The notes: a model not told the origin generated them from the sequence alone. A stretch of DNA of 15,301 nt from an uncultured Ignavibacteriota bacterium (GCA_937915485.1 CALGII010000022.1:1-15301), one strand, 5' to 3'. Counted from the stretch's first letter, positions 5,238 through 13,687 are shown. A program made the numbers and translations.

Positions 5238-6818
5238 TTAATTTATACCCCAAATAAAGTTAACCAGCAAATTGACCGATGACTTCATCAGGTCGAGCAT
5301 ATAGGACGGGAAAATACCGAGCACGACGACAATAACCAGCAGAGGAACCGTGCTTATCAATTCCCTCGCGCTAATGTCCGTGAGTCCGTTCCATTTTTCG
5401 GGCAGAGTTCCGAAGAACAGCCTTTGAATCGTCCAGAGCACGTATGCGGCATTTAATATTATACCAAGCATTGAGATGATTGCTACAACTCTGATGAAGT
5501 GATTCGTAAAGCCGCCGATGAAAATGAACGTTTCGCTGATGAACGCGCTAAGGCCAGGCAGGCCGATAGACGCGAAGAAAGCGACAATCAATACCGCGAA
5601 GTACTTCGGCATCTTATTGGCAAGACCGCCGAAATCGTTCAGACCTCTCGTGTGGGCCCTGTCATAAATTACGCCCACTGAAAGGAAGAGAACAGCGGTG
5701 ATTGTACCGTGGTTGAACATCTGGAACACCGCGCCGCTTATACCGATAGCGGTAAGTGAGGCCATTCCGAGCATCACGTAGCCCATATGAGAAATCGACG
5801 AATACGCGATAAGTTTTTTAAAGTCTTTCTGAGCCATAGCACAGAGGGCTCCGTATATTATGTTTATAGCCGCGATGATTGCTATCGGCACCATAAAATA
5901 TTTCGCTCCGTCGGGGAATATCGACCAGGAAATTCTGAGCATTCCGTAAGTACCCATTTTCAGCAGAACGCCAGCGAGAATAACGGAAATCGCGGTTGGC
6001 GCTTCGACGTGAGCGTCGGGCAGCCACGTATGGAACGGGAATGCCGGAACCTTGATGGCGAATCCGATGAAAAGCGAGACGAAAGCGAGCAGCCTCCAGG
6101 TTTCATTGAGCATACCGAACAACGAATCCGCGGGAAGCGTTCTCGGGTCCATAAGCGTAAGCATATTGAACGTGTGCAATCCTGTTTCAGGGTCCTTAGA
6201 ACTGAAATACAGACCAATCATAACAACGAGTATGAACGCGCTTCCGAAGAACGTGTACAGGAAGAACTTGATAGCCGCGTATTCCCTTCTTTCTCCGCCC
6301 CAGATACCTATCAAGAAGTACATCGGCAGAAGCATAATTTCCCAGAACACGAAGAACAGGAAGAAATCCAGCGCGACGAACACGCCCATCATTCCCGAAA
6401 CGAGGAAGAGGTACATTGTATAGTATCCTTTTTCATTCCTCTTAACGCTGAAGGAAGCGATTGCTCCAATTAAAGAAATCAATGCCGTTAACAGAACCAT
6501 TGGAAAGGAAATACCGTCAACGCCGAGGAAATACTCAATCTTAATCCTGCCGTCCCAAAGGTAAGCGGGAATGTCAATCCAGTTCAGTTTTTCGACGAAC
6601 TGAAAACCCGCGAGCGAATTTATGCCTGCTTTCGACGGGTCATAAATCGTCATCATAACAATCGCGAGCACGACCATCACGGAAGTGAAGCCGACGGTTA
6701 TGTACTTCAAGTATTTCTCAGCACTCTTGGGCATTAAAAGCAAAACTATCATGCCTAATACGGGTAAAAATACCATCCAGGACAGTACCCCGATACCAAG
6801 AAGTTTAAATTCAATCAT
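5238..6818 (-). CDS. nuoM: NADH-quinone oxidoreductase subunit M
   Basis: This 526-residue polytopic membrane protein is the central antiporter-like proton-pumping subunit of complex I (Mrp-antiporter fold, about 14 helices in the family). Glu160 in FFVFWEIMLLPMYFLIGIWG (155-174) and Lys256 in GFAIKVPAFPFHTWLPDAH (252-270) match the charged residues of the proton path. EAPTAISVILAGVLLKMGTY (272-291) is the conserved segment that follows. Length is normal. The ATG start at 6816-6818 fits the first hydrophobic helix. It is separated from nuoL by 149 bp holding a tRNA gene in the same orientation, so its translation is not coupled to nuoL. It is followed after 18 bp by nuoN. Confidence 0.97.
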   Translation of the reverse strand: MIEFKLLGIGVLSWMVFLPVLGMIVLLLMPKSAEKYLKYITVGFTSVMVVLAIVMMTIYDPSKAGINSLAGFQFVEKLNWIDIPAYLWDGRIKIEYFLGVDGISFPMVLLTALISLIGAIASFSVKRNEKGYYTMYLFLVSGMMGVFVALDFFLFFVFWEIMLLPMYFLIGIWGGERREYAAIKFFLYTFFGSAFILVVMIGLYFSSKDPETGLHTFNMLTLMDPRTLPADSLFGMLNETWRLLAFVSLFIGFAIKVPAFPFHTWLPDAHVEAPTAISVILAGVLLKMGTYGMLRISWSIFPDGAKYFMVPIAIIAAINIIYGALCAMAQKDFKKLIAYSSISHMGYVMLGMASLTAIGISGAVFQMFNHGTITAVLFLSVGVIYDRAHTRGLNDFGGLANKMPKYFAVLIVAFFASIGLPGLSAFISETFIFIGGFTNHFIRVVAIISMLGIILNAAYVLWTIQRLFFGTLPEKWNGLTDISARELISTVPLLVIVVVLGIFPSYMLDLMKSSVNLLVNFIWGIN

Positions 6819-6856
6819 CTCAAATAAGTTTATTTATTAATTACTATAGTAATTCG

Positions 6857-6942
6857 TGCCGAAAGAGGGAGTCGAACCCTCACGGGATTTGAGTCCCGCT
6901 GGATTTTGAGTCCAGTGCGTCTACCAGTTCCGCCATTTCGGC
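6857..6942 (-). tRNA. tRNA-Leu (anticodon CAA)
   Basis: Read on the minus strand, the acceptor arms GCCGAAA and TTTCGGC pair perfectly, followed by discriminator A. The D-arm region contains GGTAGACGC. The anticodon stem CTGGA/TCCAG encloses the loop CTCAAAA, so the anticodon is CAA (reads UUG). A long variable arm (GCGGGAC...) marks a class II leucine tRNA, and the T arm is GAGGGTTCGACTCCCTC. CCA is not encoded (A is followed by CGA). Length is 86 nt. It begins 25 bp after the nuoL stop and ends 38 bp before the nuoM start, inside the operon. I see no separate promoter in the 25-bp gap, so it is probably cut from the nuo transcript. Confidence 0.95.
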
Positions 6943-6967
6943 TAATTATCAAAGAACTTTAAATTTT

Positions 6968-9001
6968 TCAGAACACTCTAAAGACAAAGTACAGAATCAA
7001 AATTCCGAACACGAGAAACGCGATATAAGTCTGAATTTTTCCCGTCTGGAATTTTCTGAATAAGAGGCCGAAAGCGCCTACGATACCGCCCGTAAGGTTC
7101 ACGAGTCCGTCAACGAAAACATTATCGAACAGACCCGTATATTTTGAGAATCCTCTCGTTACGGTAGCCGCGCCATTTACGATTCCGTCGACAATTTTAT
7201 TGTCAATCCAGGCGCTTAATTTTGAAATGCCCATCGTGAAAGCGACAGCGGTCTTGTCATACAGTTCATCGAAGTACCATTTATTCAGGGAGAAATTATA
7301 CAACGGTTTAATTGACTCAGCGAGTTTATCTACATTGACTTTCTTCCAGTAGTAGAAAACAAACGCTGTCAGGATACCGATGCCTGAGATAGCAAGAGAC
7401 AATATCATCGCGGTATTATGAGCGTGGTGCAGATGTTCCTTGAATTCATCGAGAGGAAGAATGTGATAAATCGCACCTTTCGTGCCCGCGAGAATGGATT
7501 CAGGCATACTGACCATATTCAGGAACCACCCCGAATCCGCGCTGAACGGATTAAGCGAGAAGAAAGCGAAGAATGACAGCACGGCGAGAATGATGAGCGG
7601 TATTGTCATCTGCGCGGGCGATTCGTGGCAATGGTCGAACTTTTCCTGATTTTTCGGTTCGCCGAGGAACGTGATTATTAAAAGCCTGAACATATAAAAC
7701 GCGGTAAGTCCCGCCACGCCGAAGGCGAGAATCGGAACAATGATAGTAATACCTCCGTTAACTCCCGCGAAAGCGAGGGTGGAAGCAAGAATGGCATCCT
7801 TGCTCAGGAAACCCGAAGTCAGCGGCACGCCTGAAATAGCGAGCGTCGCCATGAGGAAAGTGTAAAAGGTAACCGGCATTTTTTTTCTAAGACCGCCCAT
7901 TTCCCTAATATCCTGAATATGATGCATTCCGACAATAACCGAGCCTGCCGTAAGGAAGAGGCAGGCTTTAAAGAACGCGTGTGTAACAAGGTGAAAGAAA
8001 CCGTATGAATAAGCGCCCACGCCGATAGCCATTATCATATAACCTAACTGGCTAATAGTGGAGTAAGCGAGGACTTTTTTAATATCGTTTTGAGTAAGCG
8101 CAATAGTCGCGGATATGAAAGCGGTAATAACGCCGATGAAAGTAACGACGGTGAGGGCGTCGGCGGAGAGCATGACAAATATTCTCGCTACGAGGTAAAC
8201 GCCCGCGGCTACCATCGTGGCGGCGTGTATTAACGCCGATACGGGAGTCGGGCCTTCCATAGCGTCGGGCAGCCACACGTGAAGAGGAAACTGCGCCGAT
8301 TTACCGACCGCACCGCAGAAGAGAAGAATTCCCGCAGCGGTAAGAGCGCCGCCCGCGAGTTTTCCGGCTTCCACTCCCGCGAAAATATCCGTAAAAGTGA
8401 ACGCGCCTATAGTGAGAAATATAATGAGAATGCCGAGAAGGAATCCCGCGTCACCGATTCTGTTCACTATGAAAGCCTTTTTCGCGGCTTCCTGCGGTGC
8501 TTTTTTCTCATACCAGAAACCTATAAGCAGGTATGAAGAAAGACCGACGAGTTCCCAGAACACATACATAAGCAGAATGCTGTTGGTAAGCACGAGTCCG
8601 AGCATAGAGAACGTGAACAGTCCGAGGTACGAAAAATACTTTTTATACTTCGCGTCGCCTTCCATATACTTTACGGAGTAAAGGTGCACGAATGCGCTGA
8701 TAGCGTTCACAACAACGAGCATGACGGCGGTAAGGGCGTCAATCTGAAAGCCCGCGAGGAACTTAGCGGCACCGGGGATCGCGCCTCCGAGGTCAATCCA
8801 ATCGACATTCATTTCGTACCGACCCGCGGTCCCGAAAGCGAAAAGTATGAAGCCCGAGAACGCGAGGTTTAAGAACAGCAATGTCGTCGCGAGCCAGTCT
8901 CCTCCGCGGGGAATTTTATTCCCGAAGAACGCGAGCACGAGAAAACTGAGCATCGGTATCAGAAGAACTATGACCGGTAATTTTTGTAATGCAAATTCCA
9001 T
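6968..9001 (-). CDS. nuoL: NADH-quinone oxidoreductase subunit L
   Basis: This 677-residue membrane protein is the distal antiporter-like subunit of complex I. Glu150 in VFWELVGLSSYLLIGFW (147-163) and Lys234 in GAVGKSAQFPLHVWLPDAM (230-248) are the conserved proton-path residues. EGPTPVSALIHAATMVAAG (249-267) is the signature of the family. The C-terminal extension beyond the 14-helix core (from about residue 530) includes the region expected to form the long lateral helix along the membrane arm, with KWYFDELYDK and a final transmembrane segment. ATG at 8999-9001 starts 12 bp after nuoK. Normal length, no defects seen. Confidence 0.97.
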   Translation of the reverse strand: MEFALQKLPVIVLLIPMLSFLVLAFFGNKIPRGGDWLATTLLFLNLAFSGFILFAFGTAGRYEMNVDWIDLGGAIPGAAKFLAGFQIDALTAVMLVVVNAISAFVHLYSVKYMEGDAKYKKYFSYLGLFTFSMLGLVLTNSILLMYVFWELVGLSSYLLIGFWYEKKAPQEAAKKAFIVNRIGDAGFLLGILIIFLTIGAFTFTDIFAGVEAGKLAGGALTAAGILLFCGAVGKSAQFPLHVWLPDAMEGPTPVSALIHAATMVAAGVYLVARIFVMLSADALTVVTFIGVITAFISATIALTQNDIKKVLAYSTISQLGYMIMAIGVGAYSYGFFHLVTHAFFKACLFLTAGSVIVGMHHIQDIREMGGLRKKMPVTFYTFLMATLAISGVPLTSGFLSKDAILASTLAFAGVNGGITIIVPILAFGVAGLTAFYMFRLLIITFLGEPKNQEKFDHCHESPAQMTIPLIILAVLSFFAFFSLNPFSADSGWFLNMVSMPESILAGTKGAIYHILPLDEFKEHLHHAHNTAMILSLAISGIGILTAFVFYYWKKVNVDKLAESIKPLYNFSLNKWYFDELYDKTAVAFTMGISKLSAWIDNKIVDGIVNGAATVTRGFSKYTGLFDNVFVDGLVNLTGGIVGAFGLLFRKFQTGKIQTYIAFLVFGILILYFVFRVF

Positions 9002-9013
9002 TATATAATAATT

Positions 9014-9322
9014 TTAATCTTTCATAGTGTTCGCTTCGTCGATATCGACAGTCGCGAAGTTATTGTAAAGGTTTAATACAATGCCGAGCGCGATAGCCGC
9101 TTCCGCTACGGCAAGGATTATCACAAATATCGAGACGACCTGTCCGTCAACTCCGAGTCCGTTGTATCTCGAGAACGCCACGAGGTTAATATTAGCGGCG
9201 TTGAGAATGAGTTCTATTCCCATCAGTACGAGAATCGCGTTTCTTCTGGATATCATCGCGAACAATCCGAGTCCGAAGAGAATGGCGCCGAGAACCAAAT
9301 AATGAGTTAAACCAATTTCCAT
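9014..9322 (-). CDS. nuoK: NADH-quinone oxidoreductase subunit K
   Basis: This 102-residue protein has three transmembrane helices and is the homologue of mitochondrial ND4L. Glu37 in MGIELILNAANINLVAF (34-50) and Glu74 in AVAEAAIALGIVL (71-83) are the two buried glutamates of the proton path in this family. Length is typical (about 100 residues). ATG start at 9320-9322, 18 bp after nuoJ; nuoL follows after 12 bp. The C-terminal dozen residues are acidic and probably cytoplasmic. Confidence 0.97.
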   Translation of the reverse strand: MEIGLTHYLVLGAILFGLGLFAMISRRNAILVLMGIELILNAANINLVAFSRYNGLGVDGQVVSIFVIILAVAEAAIALGIVLNLYNNFATVDIDEANTMKD

Positions 9323-9340
9323 TTTATTATAATTAAACTT

Positions 9341-9838
9341 TTAATCTTTTATTCTTCTAGCAAACATAGCCGAGCCGATAAGAGCCACGAGCAGCACGAT
9401 CGAGGCAATCTCAAACGGCAGCAGGTATTTCGACAAGAGCATAATTCCTATCTGAGTTACTGTTTCTTCGCTATCCAAGCCCAATCTAATATTCCATTTC
9501 GTCGAAAAAATAACGAAGATAAGTATAGTAACTATACCGATGGAAAAGACGAGTGATGGAATCGTATTAAGGTTTTTAGTCTTGAGTTCGACGTTAGTAA
9601 CTTTTGTCGTCATCATAACGCCGAAAATCAGCAGAATCAGGATACCGCCGACATAGACCATTATTTGCGTCAGCGCTATAAAATCGGCTTTGAGGAGAAC
9701 ATAAATCCCCGAAATCGCGAACAGCGTGAAGAACAGCGAGAACGCGGAATGGACGACATTTTTATTGAACACGACCATAGCCGCGGACACGACAATTATT
9801 AATGCTAAGACGTAAAAAAGTATAGTTGTATATGGCAT
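9341..9838 (-). CDS. nuoJ: NADH-quinone oxidoreductase subunit J
   Basis: This 165-residue protein has five predicted transmembrane helices and is the homologue of mitochondrial ND6. QIMVYVGGILILLIFGVMM (58-76) is the conserved third-helix segment with the Tyr-Val-Gly-Gly motif that bends in the complex I mechanism. The frame stays open upstream to 9970, but that part is a very basic out-of-frame reading of the nuoI C-terminal tail. The ATG at 9836-9838, giving MPYTTILFYVLALI, is the right start: it lies 1 bp after the nuoI stop and opens straight into the first helix. nuoK follows after 18 bp. Confidence 0.95.
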   Translation of the reverse strand: MPYTTILFYVLALIIVVSAAMVVFNKNVVHSAFSLFFTLFAISGIYVLLKADFIALTQIMVYVGGILILLIFGVMMTTKVTNVELKTKNLNTIPSLVFSIGIVTILIFVIFSTKWNIRLGLDSEETVTQIGIMLLSKYLLPFEIASIVLLVALIGSAMFARRIKD

Positions 9839-9839
9839 A

Positions 9840-10451
9840 TTAAGACTCTTTAGTATTATCAGATTCTTTGTTAGTTTCGCCGTCAGGGGGCTTAGTCTCA
9901 GCGGCTTTCTTCGCCGCTTCCTGCGCCGCGAGGGCTTTTTTCTTTTCCTGATCCGCGTTGAAATCGGCAAGCATCTTTTTCTTTTTCTCCGTTTCTTCGG
10001 GAGTCAGGTCAGAGAACTGATACAGCAATTCCGCTCTCGAATAAGTCGAATACTCGAATACATCAGTCATATAAATGCATTCCGTCGGGCAAGGGAACAC
10101 GCACAACTGGCAGAAGCAGCACTTGGCGAAATCAATCGTGAAGTTAGTCACGTGAAGCGCTTTTTTCTTTCCCTGCGAGGTAACTCCTGTTTTCCCGACA
10201 ACGTCACCCGGGACGACCTTTACCGTTTCGATATTTATGCAACTAACGGGACACGCTTTCGCGCACTGGTCGCAGCCGATGCAGTCTTCCATATTGACGA
10301 ACAGACGGTTCCGTTCGCGTTCGGGCAACTGCAGTCTTTGCTCAGGATACTGAATAGTAACGCTTTTGCGGAATATCTGCCTGACCGTAATAGACATCCC
10401 TATCAGTATTGTTGATACCGCCTGATAGATATGTGAAAAATATGCTTTCAT
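9840..10451 (-). CDS. nuoI: NADH-quinone oxidoreductase subunit I (two 4Fe-4S ferredoxin-type)
   Basis: This 203-residue iron-sulfur subunit carries clusters N6a and N6b, which pass electrons to NuoB. Two ferredoxin motifs are intact: C57-x2-C60-x2-C63-x3-C67-P and C111-x2-C114-x2-C117-x3-C121-P. The N-terminal 30 residues, with an amphipathic helix and TVRQIFRKSVTIQYPEQ, are usual for NuoI and contact the membrane. From about residue 155 the protein has a 49-residue Lys/Glu/Ala-rich tail without cysteines, longer than in many NuoI proteins and probably disordered. ATG start at 10449-10451, 20 bp after nuoH. The stop codon is separated from the nuoJ ATG by one base, so translation is likely coupled. 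Confidence 0.97.
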   Translation of the reverse strand: MKAYFSHIYQAVSTILIGMSITVRQIFRKSVTIQYPEQRLQLPERERNRLFVNMEDCIGCDQCAKACPVSCINIETVKVVPGDVVGKTGVTSQGKKKALHVTNFTIDFAKCCFCQLCVFPCPTECIYMTDVFEYSTYSRAELLYQFSDLTPEETEKKKKMLADFNADQEKKKALAAQEAAKKAAETKPPDGETNKESDNTKES

Positions 10452-10471
10452 TAAAAAATAGTTTTAAACTT

Positions 10472-11527
10472 TTATGTTAGAATAATATAAAGTCCGACAA
10501 GGAACAAATTCACGAGCGTAATAGGAATCAAATATTTCCAGCACATAGTCATCAACTGGTCAATTCTCACTCTTGGAAGAGTCCATCTCAGCCACATTTG
10601 CACGAAGACGAGGAAGAGTCCCTTCGCGAGGAACCAGAACACCTGAAATACAGGAGTGTTCAGGAACGGAATCAGATTCCCGAAGGGCGACTGCCAGCCG
10701 CCGAGGAACAGAGTCGTGACGACGCCAGAAACGGCGAACATTTGCGCGTATTCCGCGAGGAAGAACATCGCGAACATCATACCCGAATAATCGACGTGCA
10801 CTCCCGCAACGAGTTCCGAATCCGCTTCGGTGAGGTCGAAAGGAGTCCTATTCGTTTCAGCGAGAGTTGACATAAACAGTATCACGGTCGAAACGACCAT
10901 AATGGGAATCAGGAATATTTTAACCGCCGAACCCGGACCGCCGAATATGAACCAGTTAAAAACACCGCCCGCCTGCAATACAGCCAACTTCTGCATACTG
11001 AGCGTACCCGCGAGCATAACGACAACTATCGCGGAGAGCGCCGTAGGTATTTCGTAACTAACAATCTGGGCGACTGTTCTCATTCCGCCGAACAGCGAAT
11101 ACTTGTTATTCGAAGACCACCCTGCCATAAGCACTCCTATCACTCCGAGAGACGTAATCGCGAAGAAATAGAAAAGACCAAGGTTCATATCGACTCCGAT
11201 GTAAACGGAACTGAACGGCAGAACGGCGTAGCCGAGGAATACGGAAGTAAACACGATGTAAGGCGCCATTCTGAAAAACAACTTATCCGTGCGGTTCGGA
11301 ATTATAATCTCCTTTTGAATCAGTTTTAGTGTGTCGAGAATAGTCTGAAGCAGACCGAACCTGTCCGTTCTGTTAGGGCCTATGCGGTTTTGTATCCAGG
11401 CGGAAACTTTTCTTTCCCCAAGAACTGCATACAAAGCAAAAACGAGAACATATATGAGTATAGGGACAGGTATGAGTATATAAGTCAGCAAGTTATCCCC
11501 GAACCATTGTGTAAATATGTTTCCCAA
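10472..11527 (-). CDS. nuoH: NADH-quinone oxidoreductase subunit H
   Basis: This 351-residue, eight-helix membrane subunit is the homologue of mitochondrial ND1. It forms the quinone entry channel and joins the connecting module to the membrane arm. GERKVSAWIQNRIGPNRTDR (37-56) and ETNRTPFDLTEADSELVAG (224-242) are the two best family signatures. The usual Glu-Tyr-Ser after the second signature is Asp246-Tyr-Ser here. Length is typical (about 330-350). The start is TTG (11525-11527); no in-frame ATG occurs before the first helix, and TTG gives the expected N-terminus. It lies 23 bp after nuoD, where nuoE, nuoF and nuoG stand in 14-gene nuo operons. Confidence 0.96.
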   Translation of the reverse strand: MGNIFTQWFGDNLLTYILIPVPILIYVLVFALYAVLGERKVSAWIQNRIGPNRTDRFGLLQTILDTLKLIQKEIIIPNRTDKLFFRMAPYIVFTSVFLGYAVLPFSSVYIGVDMNLGLFYFFAITSLGVIGVLMAGWSSNNKYSLFGGMRTVAQIVSYEIPTALSAIVVVMLAGTLSMQKLAVLQAGGVFNWFIFGGPGSAVKIFLIPIMVVSTVILFMSTLAETNRTPFDLTEADSELVAGVHVDYSGMMFAMFFLAEYAQMFAVSGVVTTLFLGGWQSPFGNLIPFLNTPVFQVFWFLAKGLFLVFVQMWLRWTLPRVRIDQLMTMCWKYLIPITLVNLFLVGLYIILT

Positions 11528-11550
11528 TTTATATAAGTTAAAATTTATTA

Positions 11551-12669
11551 TTATCTGTCAATGCAGCCGAGCACGATATCGAAACTGCCGAGAATCATCA
11601 CGACGTCGGCAATCATGTGGCCTCTGGAAATCTGATTAATTACGCTGATGTTGCAGAACGACGGCGATCTTGCCTTCACCCTGTAAGGGTTGAGGCTTCC
11701 GTCGCTTATAATATAATATCCGAGTTCGCCTTTGGGCGATTCAGTTCTCACGTAAGATTCACCCGCGACGGGTTTCACGCGTTTCGGCACGGCCGATTGA
11801 ACGTCGCCCTCGGGAATTGAATCGATAGCCTGTTCTATTATTCTGAGTGACTGCTCAATTTCATAAGCGCGCACGATATATCTGTTCCAGCAATCGCCGA
11901 CGACGCCGCGCTCGCCGGTACCGACGCAGATATCGAAATCGAATTTATTGTAAATCGAATACGGGTCTGATTTTCTGAGGTCGTATTTCACACCCGAGCC
12001 TCTAAGCGTGGGACCCGAAACGCCCGCATTAATCGCGACTTCGGGCGGAAGTATTCCGATTTTTGCCGTTCTTTCGATAAAAATTTTATTGTAAGAAAGA
12101 AGGTTATTAATCATTTTCATTCTCGGTCTGAGGTACTTTATAAGTTCCTTCGTCTTGGTTATGAACTCAGGAGTAATATCGTGAGAGAGTCCTCCGACCC
12201 AGATATAATTATAGAGCATTCTTGCTCCGCAAACAATTTCAAACAATTCAAGAACTTTTTCCCTGTCCATGAAGCAGTACAGGAACGGCGTCATGGCGCC
12301 CGAATCGTTCCCGTAAGTACCGATTGCGACGAGGTGGGAAGCGATTCTCTGAAGTTCCGACATAATCACCCTTATATATTCAACTCTCTCGGGAACTTCT
12401 ATTCCGAGCAGTTTCTCGACGGCAAGCACGTACGCGAGTTCATTGCTCATCGCGTTCAGATAGTCCATTCTATCGGTGTACGGAATCACCTGCGGATAGG
12501 TCATTGCTTCGGCGTGTTTTTCAAAGCACCTGTGAAGATAGCCCAGCACGGGTTTGACTTCTTCCACAATTTCACCGTTCAAGGTAAGAACGAGTCTAAG
12601 CACACCGTGTGTCGAAGGGTGCTGCGGACCCATGTTCAAAATCATTTCTTCAGTTCTTAATTCTGCCAT
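11551..12669 (-). CDS. nuoD: NADH-quinone oxidoreductase subunit D (49 kDa type)
   Basis: This 372-residue peripheral subunit, evolutionarily related to the NiFe-hydrogenase large subunit, forms the quinone site with NuoB and NuoH. LNMGPQHPSTHGVLRLVL (11-28) holds the conserved His loop. Tyr70 in PYTDRMDYLNAMSNELAY (63-80) corresponds to the quinone-contacting tyrosine of the family. GYLHRCFEKHAE (43-54) has Cys where most NuoD proteins have Gly (GYLHRG). The C-terminus GSFDIVLGCIDR (361-372) is the expected Asp-Arg ending. The length is near the lower end for NuoD because the N-terminal lead is short (12 residues before the MGPQHP motif). ATG start at 12667-12669 after an A-rich leader. It is separate from nuoC, not fused as in E. 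coli. Confidence 0.97.
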   Translation of the reverse strand: MAELRTEEMILNMGPQHPSTHGVLRLVLTLNGEIVEEVKPVLGYLHRCFEKHAEAMTYPQVIPYTDRMDYLNAMSNELAYVLAVEKLLGIEVPERVEYIRVIMSELQRIASHLVAIGTYGNDSGAMTPFLYCFMDREKVLELFEIVCGARMLYNYIWVGGLSHDITPEFITKTKELIKYLRPRMKMINNLLSYNKIFIERTAKIGILPPEVAINAGVSGPTLRGSGVKYDLRKSDPYSIYNKFDFDICVGTGERGVVGDCWNRYIVRAYEIEQSLRIIEQAIDSIPEGDVQSAVPKRVKPVAGESYVRTESPKGELGYYIISDGSLNPYRVKARSPSFCNISVINQISRGHMIADVVMILGSFDIVLGCIDR

Positions 12670-12692
12670 TTTTGTTATGGTAAATATTTATG

Positions 12693-13172
12693 TCAATATG
12701 GAATTTTCATCCCGTTGTAAAATTCGGGGACTTTATAATCTTTTCTGAGCGGATGACCTTCCCAGTCTTCGGGCAGGAGAATTCTTCTCAGGTCGGGATT
12801 GCCTTCGAATATCATTCCTACGAGGTCGAATGCTTCGCGCTCGTGCCACTCCGCCGCCGCCCATACGTCAGCCACGCTTTTAATCTTCGGGTCCTGCTTC
12901 GGAACGAGGCATTTGACGACGAGTTGGTGACCGAGGGAATAGGAGCAAAGGTGATAAACAACGGCAAGATTGTCCTTGTCGTAATCAACTCCGCTGAGGC
13001 AGGAAAGATTATCGAACTGAAGCGACTCCTCATCCCTGAGGAACAACGCGACGGCGTCAATCTTCGATGCATCCACGAAAAGGAACGGTCTAACGGGCAG
13101 GTCAGTTTTCAACTCCCCTATCCCATCGCCGAACACGGATTTCAGTTTAATGTAAATCTCGTTAATTTCCAT
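12693..13172 (-). CDS. nuoC: NADH-quinone oxidoreductase subunit C (30 kDa type)
   Basis: This 159-residue peripheral subunit supports NuoD and NuoB in the connecting module and carries no cofactor. The 30-kDa signature is complete: EWHEREAFDLVGMIFEG (108-124), NPDLRRILLPEDWEGHPLRK (125-144), then DYKVPEFY (145-152). LSCLSGVDY (56-64) is the usual core strand. Length fits a stand-alone NuoC. ATG at 13170-13172 lies one base after the nuoB stop, suggesting translational coupling; nuoD follows after 23 bp. Confidence 0.97.
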   Translation of the reverse strand: MEINEIYIKLKSVFGDGIGELKTDLPVRPFLFVDASKIDAVALFLRDEESLQFDNLSCLSGVDYDKDNLAVVYHLCSYSLGHQLVVKCLVPKQDPKIKSVADVWAAAEWHEREAFDLVGMIFEGNPDLRRILLPEDWEGHPLRKDYKVPEFYNGMKIPY

Positions 13173-13173
13173 A

Positions 13174-13683
13174 TTATGCAGTGTGTTTTGCTAATGATTG
13201 GTTTCTAATTCTTTCCTGTAATTTGATAAGACCCTCGAGAAGCGCTTCGGGTCTCGGAGGACAGCCGGGGACGTAGACGTCGACGGGAATAATCCTATCG
13301 ATACCTTTCAGTACGTGGTATCCGTGCTCCCAGTAAGGGCCTCCGCAGTTCGCGCAACTTCCCATCGAGAGTATATACTTCGGAGCGGGCATTTCATCAT
13401 AAAGTCTCTTTATTCTCGTTGCCATTTTCAGCGTAACGGTGCCCGAAATGAGAATTATATCAACGTGCCTCGGTGACGGTCTTGGAATAATGCCGAACCT
13501 GTCGAGGTCGTAATGAGAAGCGGAGGTAGCCATCATCTCGATGGCGCAGCACGCGAGACCGAAGAACATCTGCCACATAGAAGACAGGCGGCTCCAGTTT
13601 AAAAGTTTATCCATAGAAGTGATAATGATGTTACCACTTTCGAACTGCTCAACCGAATTGTCAAGCTTGTTTAAAATTCCCAT
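13174..13683 (-). CDS. nuoB: NADH-quinone oxidoreductase subunit B (N2 cluster)
   Basis: This 169-residue subunit binds 4Fe-4S cluster N2, the last carrier before quinone. The four ligands are in place: adjacent Cys45-Cys46 in FGLACCAIEMM (41-51), Cys110 in SMGSCANCGG (106-115), and Cys141 in YVPGCPPRPEALLEGL (137-152). A fifth cysteine, Cys113, follows the third ligand; in many NuoB proteins that position is Ser or another small residue. RFGIIPRPSPRHVDIILISG (62-81) is the conserved segment lining the quinone cavity. ATG at 13681-13683, 4 bp after nuoA; nuoC starts one base after the stop. Confidence 0.97.
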   Translation of the reverse strand: MGILNKLDNSVEQFESGNIIITSMDKLLNWSRLSSMWQMFFGLACCAIEMMATSASHYDLDRFGIIPRPSPRHVDIILISGTVTLKMATRIKRLYDEMPAPKYILSMGSCANCGGPYWEHGYHVLKGIDRIIPVDVYVPGCPPRPEALLEGLIKLQERIRNQSLAKHTA

Positions 13684-13687
13684 AGAG

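Noticed and set aside
5787..6473. Plus-strand 228-residue open frame
   Set aside because: Antisense of nuoM; composition rich in Arg/Glu/His as expected from reversed membrane-protein codons.
6943..6967. Separate promoter for the tRNA gene
   Set aside because: The 25-bp gap contains a TGATAAT-like stretch directly next to the tRNA 5' end, too close to act as a -10 element, and no -35 is visible.
9839..9970. N-terminal basic extension of nuoJ
   Set aside because: The frame is open there only because it reads the Lys/Glu-rich end of nuoI out of frame; the ATG one base after the nuoI stop gives the normal NuoJ N-terminus.
12181..12660. Plus-strand 159-residue open frame
   Set aside because: Antisense of nuoD, with no independent support.
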